Source of the DNA: Gammaproteobacteria bacterium
GTDB lineage: Bacteria > Pseudomonadota > Gammaproteobacteria > Tenderiales > Tenderiaceae
Direction: 5' to 3'
DNA: 64,000 nt
Assembly (NCBI GenBank): GCA_021731365.1
Contig: JAKFXL010000023.1
Location: forward strand, 20,884 to 84,883
Numbering within the stretch: the stretch's first letter is position 1; every line of letters begins with the position of its first letter. Positions 56,459 to 64,000 of the stretch are shown piece by piece. The position numbers and the translations under genes are program-made. The notes beneath the pieces were generated by a model. That model was not told the DNA's origin and did not search any database. It saw nothing but the letters and a program-made list of their open reading frames with translations.

Positions 56459-56497
56459 CCAGACAACGCCCCAGCCATTCCACCATTAATAACGGGG

Positions 56498-56525
56498 TTG
56501 CAGAGATAAAAACACTGTGTATACT
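56498..56525 (+). promoter_or_regulatory. lexA promoter
   Basis: TTGCAG (56498-56503), 16-base spacer, TATACT (56520-56525). The first LexA box overlaps the -10 element, so repressor binding would block RNA polymerase. Confidence 0.65.
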
Positions 56526-56549
56526 TACAGCCACTGTATAAATTCACAG
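56515..56549 (+). promoter_or_regulatory. Two LexA (SOS) boxes
   Basis: CTGTGTATACTTACAG (56515-56530) and CTGTATAAATTCACAG (56534-56549), both CTGT-N8-ACAG, three bases apart, directly upstream of lexA (ATG 56558). Tandem boxes are typical of autoregulated lexA. Confidence 0.92.
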
Positions 56550-56557
56550 GAACACAA

Positions 56558-57199
56558 ATGGATAATCTCACCCCCCGCCAGCAGCAGATACTGCAACTGA
56601 TCCGCGACCGCATAGCCGATACCGGCATGCCACCCACACGCGCCGAGATTGCCGACACCTTTGGCTTCCGCTCTGCCAACGCCGCCGAGGATCACCTCAA
56701 GGCACTCGCACGCAAAGGGGCCATTGAACTGCTGGCAGGTTCATCCCGCGGCATTCGCCTGATGGAACCAGAAGGGCTGCCGCTCATTGGCCGTGTAGCC
56801 GCCGGCCAGCCCCTGCTGGCACAGGAACATATCGAAGAACACCACAAAATAGATCCACTACTGTTCCACCCCCAGGCCGACTACCTATTACGGGTGCACG
56901 GCATGAGCATGCGGGACATCGGCATCATTGATGGCGATCTGCTCGCCGTTCACCAAAGCCCCGTCGCCGAGAACGACCAGATCGTTGTTGCCCGTATCGG
57001 CGACGAAGTAACCGTCAAACGTTTTCGCCAACGGGGCAACATCGTCACCCTGATCGCAGAAAATCCGGAATTTGATCCAATCAAAGTAGACCTGCGCAGC
57101 CAGGAACTAACCATAGAAGGCATCGCCGTCGGCATTATTCGCTCCGGTCTCAACCAAGTTAAACAGAATGGGCGCAACAGAACAGGAGCAATACAATGA
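56558..57199 (+). CDS. lexA: LexA repressor
   Basis: SOS repressor/autoprotease of 213 residues. N-terminal winged helix ([20 protein letters not shown]), self-cleavage at Ala82-Gly83 (RVAAGQPL), catalytic Ser117 (HGMSMRD) and Lys154 (VTVKRF). Two LexA boxes upstream indicate autoregulation. Overlaps the imuA start by four bases. Confidence 0.97.
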   Translation: MDNLTPRQQQILQLIRDRIADTGMPPTRAEIADTFGFRSANAAEDHLKALARKGAIELLAGSSRGIRLMEPEGLPLIGRVAAGQPLLAQEHIEEHHKIDPLLFHPQADYLLRVHGMSMRDIGIIDGDLLAVHQSPVAENDQIVVARIGDEVTVKRFRQRGNIVTLIAENPEFDPIKVDLRSQELTIEGIAVGIIRSGLNQVKQNGRNRTGAIQ

Positions 57200-57828
57200 C
57201 AGCGGTAAATTTAAGTCTCGACTTCAGCACCAGAGGCGGCCTGAACCAACCTCATCCACCCGTACTCAGCAGCGGCTTTGCCGCACTCGATGTCATGCTG
57301 CCACACAATGGCTGGCCGATTGGTGCCATCACCGAAATCTTCTGTGCCGAGCCGAGCCACTTTGCACTCCCCCTGATACTGCCCGCCCTGGCACGCCTCA
57401 GTCAGGCCAAACGCTGGCTGGCCATGGTCGCCCCCCCCAACGCCCCCACCGTCAGCCACCTGCAATCCCAAGGGATCGACATCTCCCAAGTACTGATCAT
57501 CCACCCCCACGCCACCAGCAACGGACTCTGGGCCGTGGAACGGGCCATGCGCGCCGGCACCTGCGCCGCCGTACTCAGCTGGGTCAACAACGCCGACCAC
57601 CACGCCATGCAGGATCTACGCGGTGCCGCCCTTGCCGGCAACTGCTGCGGACTGGTATTCCGCCCGGAGTGGGCCATCAGCCAGCCCAGCGCCGCCAGCC
57701 AGCGACTCAAACTCACCGCAACCGATGACGGAGGCATCTACATCGAACTGCTGGAACAGCGCTCCAGCCGCCCCCGCTCCGCACTCTTTATTGATTCGCA
57801 TCAATTAAACACCGGCGTCGAACGGTAG
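57196..57828 (+). CDS. imuA: ImuA-like SOS mutagenesis protein
   Basis: 210-residue RecA-like protein of the ImuA/SulA group, which acts with ImuB and DnaE2 in error-prone repair. Seen: [20 protein letters not shown] at the start of the fold and [13 protein letters not shown]. No P-loop is evident, as in other ImuA proteins. Pseudomonads carry a shorter SulA gene at this place after lexA; length and N-terminus favour ImuA here. No imuB or dnaE2 in the window. Overlaps lexA by four bases, hence SOS-regulated. Confidence 0.75.
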   Translation: MTAVNLSLDFSTRGGLNQPHPPVLSSGFAALDVMLPHNGWPIGAITEIFCAEPSHFALPLILPALARLSQAKRWLAMVAPPNAPTVSHLQSQGIDISQVLIIHPHATSNGLWAVERAMRAGTCAAVLSWVNNADHHAMQDLRGAALAGNCCGLVFRPEWAISQPSAASQRLKLTATDDGGIYIELLEQRSSRPRSALFIDSHQLNTGVER

Positions 57829-58955
57829 TGGCGACACAACCCCTGATGAAAGAGGGGCTGAGCGGCCCCGCTATCGACCGCATTGCAACGGCCTTCCATC
57901 AGGTAGACAGCACCTTTCCTGTCAAAAAATTCAAGAAACTCGCCCACTCAGGGCTGGAGGCGCTGGAACTCAAGGCCCGAGTCCACCATATCATCGCGGC
58001 ACTCCATGCCGTACTACCCAAACCGTTTGAGGAGAGTGCCCCGCTATTTTTTGCCGTTAAACAGCACTGGGACTACGGTGATAGCAACGATTCGCTCAAA
58101 GGATTTGCCGCCTGGCCCGTCATCGACTACATCGCCAGCCACGGCCTCAACCATCCTGAACTGGCGTTGCCGCTGTTCAAACACCTCACACCACTCTTCT
58201 CTGCCGAATTTGCACTGCGCCCCTTTCTCACCCACCATCCAAAGATCAGCTATACCACACTGCAACAGTGGCTCAGTGATGACGACCCTCATGTCAGACG
58301 TCTGGTATCAGAGGGGAGTCGTCCACGCCTGCCCTGGGGAACACAACTCCCTCAATACATAGAGAACCCTGCCCCCGTGCTGGCCCTGCTGGAGTCCTTA
58401 AAAGATGATCCAAGCGACTATGTACGCCGCTCTGTTGCCAACAGCCTCAACGACATCTCCAAAGACCACCCCGACCTGGTCATCCAGACCTGCCAACGCT
58501 GGCAAAAAAAGGCCAGCCAGGAGCGACTCTGGATCATCCGTCACGCCACACGCACCCTCATCAAGGCGGGCCACCCCGGCAGTTTTGCACTGCTTGGCCA
58601 CACCGCCAATCCGCAACTGCTGCCACCACAGTTACGACTGGATAGAAAACAGCTGGCTGTGGGTGAATCCCTCAGTTTTACCGTTACCCTGCACTCCTCT
58701 GCCCAACAGCCACAAAGTATCGTGCTCGACTACGCCATCCACTACGTGAAAGCCAACGGCCAGAGCAGCCCCAAAACCTTCAAGCTGAAAAGCTTCACAC
58801 TGGCCCCTGGTGAACACCTCACCATCAGCCATACCCGTTCGTTCAAGGAGATCACCACCCGTCGTTACTACCCTGGCGACCATACCCTTGAACTACTAAT
58901 CAACGGCAGCAGCGCTGGAAAAAAGCGCTTTCTGCTGACCGCTCCTGCCACATAA
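57828..58955 (+). CDS. DNA alkylation repair protein, AlkD-like
   Basis: 375-residue HEAT-repeat protein of the DNA alkylation repair (AlkC/AlkD) group, glycosylases removing alkylated bases. Seen: about residues 10-270 of helical repeats (WPVIDYIASHGLNHPELALP, DDPHVRRLVSEGSRPRLPWG, SDYVRRSVANSLNDIS). A C-terminal beta-rich domain (ESLSFTVTLHSSAQQPQSIV) of about 100 residues makes it longer than AlkD and closer to AlkC. GTG start shares one base with the imuA stop, so it belongs to the lexA operon. Confidence 0.85.
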   Translation: MATQPLMKEGLSGPAIDRIATAFHQVDSTFPVKKFKKLAHSGLEALELKARVHHIIAALHAVLPKPFEESAPLFFAVKQHWDYGDSNDSLKGFAAWPVIDYIASHGLNHPELALPLFKHLTPLFSAEFALRPFLTHHPKISYTTLQQWLSDDDPHVRRLVSEGSRPRLPWGTQLPQYIENPAPVLALLESLKDDPSDYVRRSVANSLNDISKDHPDLVIQTCQRWQKKASQERLWIIRHATRTLIKAGHPGSFALLGHTANPQLLPPQLRLDRKQLAVGESLSFTVTLHSSAQQPQSIVLDYAIHYVKANGQSSPKTFKLKSFTLAPGEHLTISHTRSFKEITTRRYYPGDHTLELLINGSSAGKKRFLLTAPAT

Positions 58956-59044
58956 ACCACGTCAACACCTACAGAGGGGTGGATAACGGCGAGAAAATAC
59001 CTCACTATCTCGCTTAACCACGCAATACGGGCACTCCCCTCTCG

Positions 59045-60559
59045 ATGAACAGATCTGCCAGTGAGATTATCAACACCCTACCCGCTCTACTGTTTTGTCT
59101 CGATAGCCGCCATCAAATCACCAGCTTCAGAGGCTCACCGTTTATCCACGGCCATCCACAGCCAACCACTCTGCCATGTACGCTGTTTGATCTCTGGCCC
59201 AAAACCGCCGCCACCGAAATCACCAAAACCATCACCCGGATTGAAGAGAACCAGCCACCACGGCAGTTCCGTTACAGCGTTAACAGCACCAACCAGCAGT
59301 ACCACTTCAAGGCCTATATTTCAAAACAGGCCGACAGTTTTGCCATCATCGTGCTTGATGCCTCCACCGAGTTCAATCAGGAGGACGAAAAGCAGCACCT
59401 CTATGATCAGCTACGGCAAAACCAGAAGATGGAAGCGTTGGGCCAGCTAACCGGCGGCATTGCCCATGATTTCAACAACTTACTCGCCAGTATTCTCGGC
59501 TATGCCGACCTGACCCTGGACGCCCTCGAAGCGATGGGCAAAGAGGTGCTGGCCAACTACCTGCGGGAGGTGATCAACTCTGGCGAAAAGGCACGTGACC
59601 TGATCACCCAGATGCAGGCCTTTGCCCGTGCCAAACCCAATACCGCCATTACTCTGGTACCCACACTGCTGCTCAAATCGGCAACGTCACTACTACAGGC
59701 CGCGCTACCGGAGACCATTCAACTCAGTATCAACAGTGAAGAGGGGGTCTCACCGATCAAGATCGATCCCGCCCAGTTTAACCAGGTGGTCGTCAACCTC
59801 TGCCTCAATGCCCGTGATGCCATCGGCGAAGCGGGCAATATCGACATTGCCCTCAGCAGCCATCGGCATCTGCTCGAGTGCAGCAGCTGCCACACCCGTT
59901 TCGACGGTGAGTATGTGGAGGTAAGTATCAGTGATAACGGCCGGGGCATCGACCCCACCCTGATAACGAGGATCTTCGACCCCTTTTTTACCACCAAAGA
60001 GTTCAACAACAACTCCGGCATGGGGCTTTCCGTTGTGCACGGCATCGTACACGAGCATCAGGGCCACCTGGTGGTTCAGTCACAACCCAATTATGGCACC
60101 ACCATCCGGCTCTTTTTCCCTGCCATTTCTGAACAGACCAGCCCTCAACAGAGCCGTACCACACTACCGGCCAGACAACACTCCAGCAACGCAACCCTGC
60201 TGGTGATTGATGATGAGGAGTCATGTGCCCGCCTGCAAGGTGAGCTGCTCCGCAACAAGGGGTTTACGGTTGAGATCTTCTCCGACGCCCTTCAAGCCCT
60301 GGAGCGCTACCGCCTGAACCCACAGCGCTTCGATCTGATACTGGTGGATCAAAATATGCCCGGCATCAGCGGCATTGAGGTGGCACAGGCGGTTCGCACA
60401 TTGCGTCCAGAGATATTGATTATTCTCAATACCAACCACACCGAACATGACTATAACGCGCAGGCCAAGGCCGCAGGCATCAACGCCCTGCTCAGCAAAC
60501 CGATCCATCCGGAACAGCTGCTCACCACCATCCTCGACCTGTTACAAGCGCCAAAATAA
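59045..60559 (+). CDS. Hybrid sensor histidine kinase/response regulator
   Basis: 504-residue soluble kinase. PAS-like region about 5-110, HisKA with His141 ([20 protein letters not shown]), HATPase with [14 protein letters not shown] and [15 protein letters not shown], and a C-terminal receiver with Asp435 ([13 protein letters not shown]). The HATPase part has a Cys pair CSSCH that may bind metal; haem is unlikely in the cytoplasm. NtrB-like in type; partner unknown. Not in an operon. Confidence 0.9.
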   Translation: MNRSASEIINTLPALLFCLDSRHQITSFRGSPFIHGHPQPTTLPCTLFDLWPKTAATEITKTITRIEENQPPRQFRYSVNSTNQQYHFKAYISKQADSFAIIVLDASTEFNQEDEKQHLYDQLRQNQKMEALGQLTGGIAHDFNNLLASILGYADLTLDALEAMGKEVLANYLREVINSGEKARDLITQMQAFARAKPNTAITLVPTLLLKSATSLLQAALPETIQLSINSEEGVSPIKIDPAQFNQVVVNLCLNARDAIGEAGNIDIALSSHRHLLECSSCHTRFDGEYVEVSISDNGRGIDPTLITRIFDPFFTTKEFNNNSGMGLSVVHGIVHEHQGHLVVQSQPNYGTTIRLFFPAISEQTSPQQSRTTLPARQHSSNATLLVIDDEESCARLQGELLRNKGFTVEIFSDALQALERYRLNPQRFDLILVDQNMPGISGIEVAQAVRTLRPEILIILNTNHTEHDYNAQAKAAGINALLSKPIHPEQLLTTILDLLQAPK

Positions 60560-60587
60560 ACAGGGGCGTCAATTGACGCCCCTGTTT
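60558..60587. terminator. Bidirectional terminator, perfect 30-base palindrome
   Basis: Palindrome centred at 60572/60573 (arms with CAGGGGCGTC), A/T flanks on both sides, between the convergent kinase genes ending at 60559 and 60608. Overlaps the end of the first stop codon. Confidence 0.88.
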
Positions 60588-60607
60588 TAATCAAACGTTA
60601 CAATACC

Positions 60608-61540
60608 TTACAGTGCGAAACCAAACTCCTGTTTAAAACGCTCATCAAACGCCGAACGCTCAAACCGGTGGTTTTGCGGCCCCACACTCTCCATTTTCAG
60701 GGTACCCAACAGCGAGGCGATGCGACCCGTACTCTGCCAATCCATACCCTGCATCAGGCCATATAACAGACCTGCACGATAGGCATCACCACAACCGGTC
60801 GGGTCTGCCAACCGGGCCGCCTTGGCACAGGGGATATCAATCCGCTCACCCTTGCTATAGATCTGGGAGCCTTCGCCACCCAGCGTTACAATCAGCGCCT
60901 CAACATGCTCAGCAATCTGGGCCGCCGATCTGCCCGTGCGGTCCTGCAACAGCTGCATCTCATAATCATTCACCGTCACCCACGTCGCCTGCTCGATAAA
61001 ACGCATCAGGTCGTCCCCACCAAACATCGGCATGCCCTGGCCTGGGTCAAAAATGAAGGGGATCTCCAGCTCGGCAAACTGCCGGGCATGTTCGATCATG
61101 CCATCACGGCCATCAGGGGAGACAATGCCAATAGTCACCCCCTGGGCATCTGCAACACGGTTTTCATGGGAGAAGCTCATCGCCCCCGGATGGAAGGCGG
61201 TGATCTGATTGTCATCCAGGTCAGTGGTAATAAAGGCCTGGCCGGTGTAGCTATTGTCGATCACCTTAATATGGGTCTGCGCAATACCACACTGTTCCAG
61301 CCACTGGGCATAAGGTTCAAAATCACCGCCCACGGTTGCCATCGGCAGCGGCTCCCCGCCAAGCAGCTTCAGATTATAGGCGATGTTACCGGCACAGCCA
61401 CCCAGCTCGCGGCGCATCTCCGGCACCAGAAAGGAGACGTTGAGCATGTGCACCTTGTCCGGCAGGATGTGGTTTTTGAAGCGATCCTGAAAAACCATAA
61501 TGTTATCAAAGGCATAAGAGCCACAAATCAGTGCCGACAT
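60608..61540 (-). CDS. PfkB family sugar/nucleoside kinase
   Basis: Ribokinase-family (PfkB) kinase of 310 residues. Seen: GGCAGNIAYNLKLLGG at 48-63 for substrate binding and the anion hole with catalytic Asp252 in DPTGCGDAYRAG. Adenosine kinase-like in pattern; the substrate is uncertain. Stands alone upstream of the terminator; dgkA lies 61 bases upstream. Confidence 0.88.
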   Translation of the reverse strand: MSALICGSYAFDNIMVFQDRFKNHILPDKVHMLNVSFLVPEMRRELGGCAGNIAYNLKLLGGEPLPMATVGGDFEPYAQWLEQCGIAQTHIKVIDNSYTGQAFITTDLDDNQITAFHPGAMSFSHENRVADAQGVTIGIVSPDGRDGMIEHARQFAELEIPFIFDPGQGMPMFGGDDLMRFIEQATWVTVNDYEMQLLQDRTGRSAAQIAEHVEALIVTLGGEGSQIYSKGERIDIPCAKAARLADPTGCGDAYRAGLLYGLMQGMDWQSTGRIASLLGTLKMESVGPQNHRFERSAFDERFKQEFGFAL

Positions 61541-61601
61541 AATATCTCCAAAAAATTGATTCTACTTCCCCTGTTCCAGAGAGGGGATAGGGGGTGACCA
61601 C

Positions 61602-61964
61602 TCACATCACCAGTACAAAAAACCAGACCAGCGCAGCATTCACCAGCGCCATCGATACCGCAGCGGAGCCGATATCTTTGGCACGCCCCGCCAGCTCGTG
61701 ATGTTCGTCACTGATCCGGTCGACCACCGCCTCAATTGCCGAGTTAACCAACTCAACCATCAATACCAGCAGTAGCGCCCCAATCAGCAGCGCATATTCA
61801 ACACCATCATCACCCAGCCAGAGCGCTAGCGGCGTCAATATCAACAGTAACAGCAGCTCCTGACGAAAGGCCGACTCATGCCGATACGCCGCCTGTAACC
61901 CCAGCCAAGAGTAACCGGCTGCATCAATCACACGGGCAACACCCGTTTTGCCTGGTTTTGCCAT
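61602..61964 (-). CDS. dgkA: Diacylglycerol kinase
   Basis: Small membrane kinase of 120 residues phosphorylating diacylglycerol. Three TM helices and the family block MVELVNSAIEAVVDRISDEH, with AGRAKDIGSAAV. Start at 61962-61964 (GGTGG upstream) gives about the E. coli length. Confidence 0.95.
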   Translation of the reverse strand: MAKPGKTGVARVIDAAGYSWLGLQAAYRHESAFRQELLLLLILTPLALWLGDDGVEYALLIGALLLVLMVELVNSAIEAVVDRISDEHHELAGRAKDIGSAAVSMALVNAALVWFFVLVM

Positions 61965-62012
61965 ATCCACCACACTCAATTATTAAGAAAAGCGCGGCGA
62001 TAATAACAGAGA

Positions 62013-63836
62013 CTAATGGGGACTGTCCGTGCCCTTCGCCTCACTCTCTGGCTGATAACTGATAATGACACTCCCCTCCTTGATCGTCGCCTCATCCACC
62101 TCAGGAAACAGTTTCATCTGCTTTTTAGGGGTAATCAGCACCATCAGCAACGACTGCTCCGGCAGCTGTGCCTTAAACTGCTCAAAATTAAAATCCTCAC
62201 TCAGCGTAGTGCGACGAATCTGCCACCCCCGATAGTGAAGCCGCATCAGATTATTAAAATCCCACTCATCACCAAACGCCACATGCCCACGCATACTTTT
62301 AGTCATTTTGCGCCGCTCTTCCTGCTCGCCATACGGGAGCTGGAAAACGTTATTGCGCCCCATCTCCGGGCCAAAACGGGTGCACACCAGGGCGTTGTAG
62401 GCATCATTCGGGCTCACCGCCAGCAACTGGCTCACCTCATTCAGCTCATACCCCTGCTCTACATGCTCCGACAGTAAGGAGCCGTAATAGACCGGCAGCC
62501 CCTCCATACGCGCCGCCCGCAATTGGCCCCAATTATCATCATTCACCACCACGTTGACACCGGCCTGACGCAACGCCTTAGCCAAGTCGGTAGACCAGCC
62601 ACTAGCCCCCACAATCAACAGCCCACCCTGCTGTCCTGCCGCCAGCCCCAACCACCGAGCCAGCGGCCCCAGAGAGGCACCGTGCAGCACCACCGTCAGT
62701 GCAATCAGGCAGAAGACCAGCGGCAACAGCTGCTTGCCATCCATATAACCGGCCGCTGCCAGCGCCGGACCAAACAGCCCTGCCACCGACGCCGCCACAA
62801 TACCGCGCGGCGCAATCCAGGCGATCAGCAGCCGTTCGCGCCAATCGATACCCGTACCAATCGTGGCCAGATAGACCGCCACCGGTCGCACCACAAAGAT
62901 AACCATCGCCAGCAACGCAGCGCTACGCCAGTCGAGATAGGCCAGTGTCGCCACTTCCAGCTTCGCCGCCAAAATAATGAAAAGCACCGATACCAGGATG
63001 ATGGTGATGTACTCTTTAAAGCGCCGCAGCTCATCAATGCTGCGCAAACTCTGGTTAGCCAGCACCACGCCCGCCACCGTCACCGCCATCAGCCCCGCTT
63101 CAGTGTGAATATGATTCGCCACCACATAAACCGCCAACACCGACGCCAACATCAATGGCGATTTAAGGTACTCCGGCACATGGCCACGGCGGAACATCCA
63201 CCCCAGGCCATAACCCACCGCTGCCCCCAGCAGACCCGCCAGCGCCAGCACCAACAGCAGCGTCACCACCACGTCGCTGGCAAACCCGCCGCTTTCACGG
63301 GTGACAAAGTATTCAAAGACCAACACCGCCAGCAGCGCGCCAATGGGGTCATTCACAATTCCTTCCCACTTCAGCAGTGCCGCCGGACGGCGTTTCAGAC
63401 GGGCATGTTTGAGCAGTGGAATAATTACTGTCGGCCCCGTCACCACCGTAATGGCACCAAAGATCAGCGCCACCGGCCACGACAGACCACCGATCCAGTG
63501 CGCCGCGCTGCTGCTCATGCCCCAGGTGATGGGCAACCCCAGCGTCACCAGCCGTGTCACATCCACGCCCGCCTCTTTATACTCATGCAGCCGCAGGCTC
63601 ATACCACCCTCAAAGAGGATGATCGCCACTGACAGCGCAATCAGCGCCGGCAGAAAGGTCCCAAACTCCGCCACCGGCTGCACCCAGCCTAATGCCGGCC
63701 CCACCAGCAGCCCCAATGCCATCAGCAAGATGATCGCCGGAATTTTCAGACGCCACGCCAGCCACTGGGCAGCAATGCCCAGCGCAACAACAAATACTAA
63801 TGAGGTGATTACGGATTCAGTCATGGGAAGAATCAT
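62013..63836 (-). CDS. CPA1-type cation:proton antiporter with RCK-like domain
   Basis: 607-residue Na+/H+ (or K+/H+) antiporter of NhaP type: 12-13 membrane segments to about residue 395, with FGAITVVTGPTVIIPLL as the ion-site region, then a cytoplasmic RCK/TrkA-N-like domain (LLIVGASGWSTDLAKALRQA) and a TrkA-C-like end. The nucleotide-binding GxGxxG is replaced by GASGWS. The start could also be 63824. Ion preference cannot be told. Confidence 0.9.
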   Translation of the reverse strand: MILPMTESVITSLVFVVALGIAAQWLAWRLKIPAIILLMALGLLVGPALGWVQPVAEFGTFLPALIALSVAIILFEGGMSLRLHEYKEAGVDVTRLVTLGLPITWGMSSSAAHWIGGLSWPVALIFGAITVVTGPTVIIPLLKHARLKRRPAALLKWEGIVNDPIGALLAVLVFEYFVTRESGGFASDVVVTLLLVLALAGLLGAAVGYGLGWMFRRGHVPEYLKSPLMLASVLAVYVVANHIHTEAGLMAVTVAGVVLANQSLRSIDELRRFKEYITIILVSVLFIILAAKLEVATLAYLDWRSAALLAMVIFVVRPVAVYLATIGTGIDWRERLLIAWIAPRGIVAASVAGLFGPALAAAGYMDGKQLLPLVFCLIALTVVLHGASLGPLARWLGLAAGQQGGLLIVGASGWSTDLAKALRQAGVNVVVNDDNWGQLRAARMEGLPVYYGSLLSEHVEQGYELNEVSQLLAVSPNDAYNALVCTRFGPEMGRNNVFQLPYGEQEERRKMTKSMRGHVAFGDEWDFNNLMRLHYRGWQIRRTTLSEDFNFEQFKAQLPEQSLLMVLITPKKQMKLFPEVDEATIKEGSVIISYQPESEAKGTDSPH

Positions 63837-63895
63837 AACTCAATAACAGTTGACGCAACCAAGTCGGAAAATCGTAGATACCATCTCTCCCTCAC

Positions 63896-63927
63896 CTCTA
63901 CAAGTAGCAATTATGCCGCTTGTAGAG
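63896..63927. repeat. Nine-base inverted repeat at the transposase end
   Basis: CTCTACAAG (63896-63904) and CTTGTAGAG (63919-63927) around a 14-base loop that includes the transposase stop. It may be part of the IS end or a transcription barrier. Confidence 0.7.
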
Positions 63928-64000
63928 AATAAGCCTGTTGATTTTTCAGTACACCAAAACAGACGTGCACAATCTTGCGCATGACTGCACCAATAGCAGC
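63911..64000 (-). mobile_element. IS110-family transposase, C-terminal end (partial)
   Basis: Minus-strand frame entering from the right edge: 29 residues ending in AVMRKIVHVCFGVLKNQQAY plus a short tail, then TAA at 63911-63913. The A-x-x-R-K-hh-H-h-h-x-G-V-L-K pattern is the C-terminus of IS110 transposases (DEDD, serine-recombinase-like). The body and left end lie outside the window. Confidence 0.8.

Noticed and set aside
59876..59890. CSSCH in the hybrid kinase as a haem c site
   Set aside because: The protein has no signal peptide and is cytoplasmic; similar Cys pairs occur in NtrB-like kinases.
62523..63632. 369-codon open frame on the plus strand
   Set aside because: Antisense to the antiporter; His/Arg/Gln-rich with no recognisable motif.
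1..64000. tRNA, rRNA or CRISPR arrays
   Set aside because: None recognised when reading both strands; no regular direct repeats with spacers.

Overview
The window reads as a gammaproteobacterial chromosome segment. The conserved blocks (miaB-phoH-ybeY-corC, SrkA, ApaG, HrpA, PurT, CysK, LexA, MazG, DUF2835) all have gammaproteobacterial character. The outer-membrane proteins, MSHA-like pilus, multihaem cytochrome and cyclic-di-GMP enzymes suggest a free-living or surface-associated Gram-negative with a respiratory lifestyle. I cannot name the species. No rRNA, tRNA or CRISPR array was seen. Genes are dense and mostly in short operons. The 28-46.6 kb stretch looks visibly more A/T-rich than the rest.

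Layout. 0-3.8 kb: tRNA/rRNA maturation operon (miaB, phoH/ybeZ, ybeY, corC, all minus). 4.0-7.75 kb: a three-gene minus-strand cluster with a large ferritin-like protein carrying a Cys/Gly-rich tail, a DUF692 multinuclear iron oxidase (MNIO) and a DUF2063 partner. It has the layout of a peptide/protein-modification system and is followed by an IS6-type transposase remnant. 8.1-16.9 kb: mixed metabolism and transport (histidine phosphatase, Amt, cNMP-domain protein, AEC transporter, two beta-barrel proteins, cysK, HDOD protein, purT, glutaredoxin). 17.1-22.3 kb: a plus-strand cluster of a PstS-like binding protein, a GGDEF-EAL receptor, a porin-like protein and a half-size PstS-like protein, probably an anion-sensing cyclic-di-GMP module.

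22.3-33.6 kb: srkA, arsC, apaG, an FG-GAP surface protein with a GlyGly-CTERM-like tail, a TrmH-family methylase, a RIO kinase, an RNase D-like exonuclease, a pseudouridine synthase homologue lacking the usual catalytic Asp, and hrpA. 33.8-46.6 kb: a contiguous minus-strand MSHA-like type IV pilus operon (AAA ATPase, secretin, TPR protein, MshE with a cyclic-di-GMP-binding MshEN domain, MshG, MshI, MshJ/K-like proteins, three prepilins). The GGDEF-EAL protein upstream could feed this pilus through MshE.

47-56.5 kb: M28 peptidase, EamA transporter, QseBC-like two-component pair, multihaem cytochrome with a nucleotidase-like domain, mazG, DUF2835 protein, cNMP-domain protein, a small DUF6763-like protein, and a cNMP-cNMP-rhodanese membrane protein behind a CRP-like site. 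56.5-59 kb: an SOS operon lexA-imuA-alkD with two LexA boxes. 59-64 kb: hybrid histidine kinase, PfkB kinase, DgkA, CPA1-type antiporter, and at the edge the C-terminus of an IS110-family transposase.

The most promising candidate for an undescribed system is the 4.0-7.75 kb MNIO cluster, because its apparent substrate is a full-size ferritin-like protein rather than a short precursor peptide. The PstS-like/GGDEF-EAL/porin module is second.
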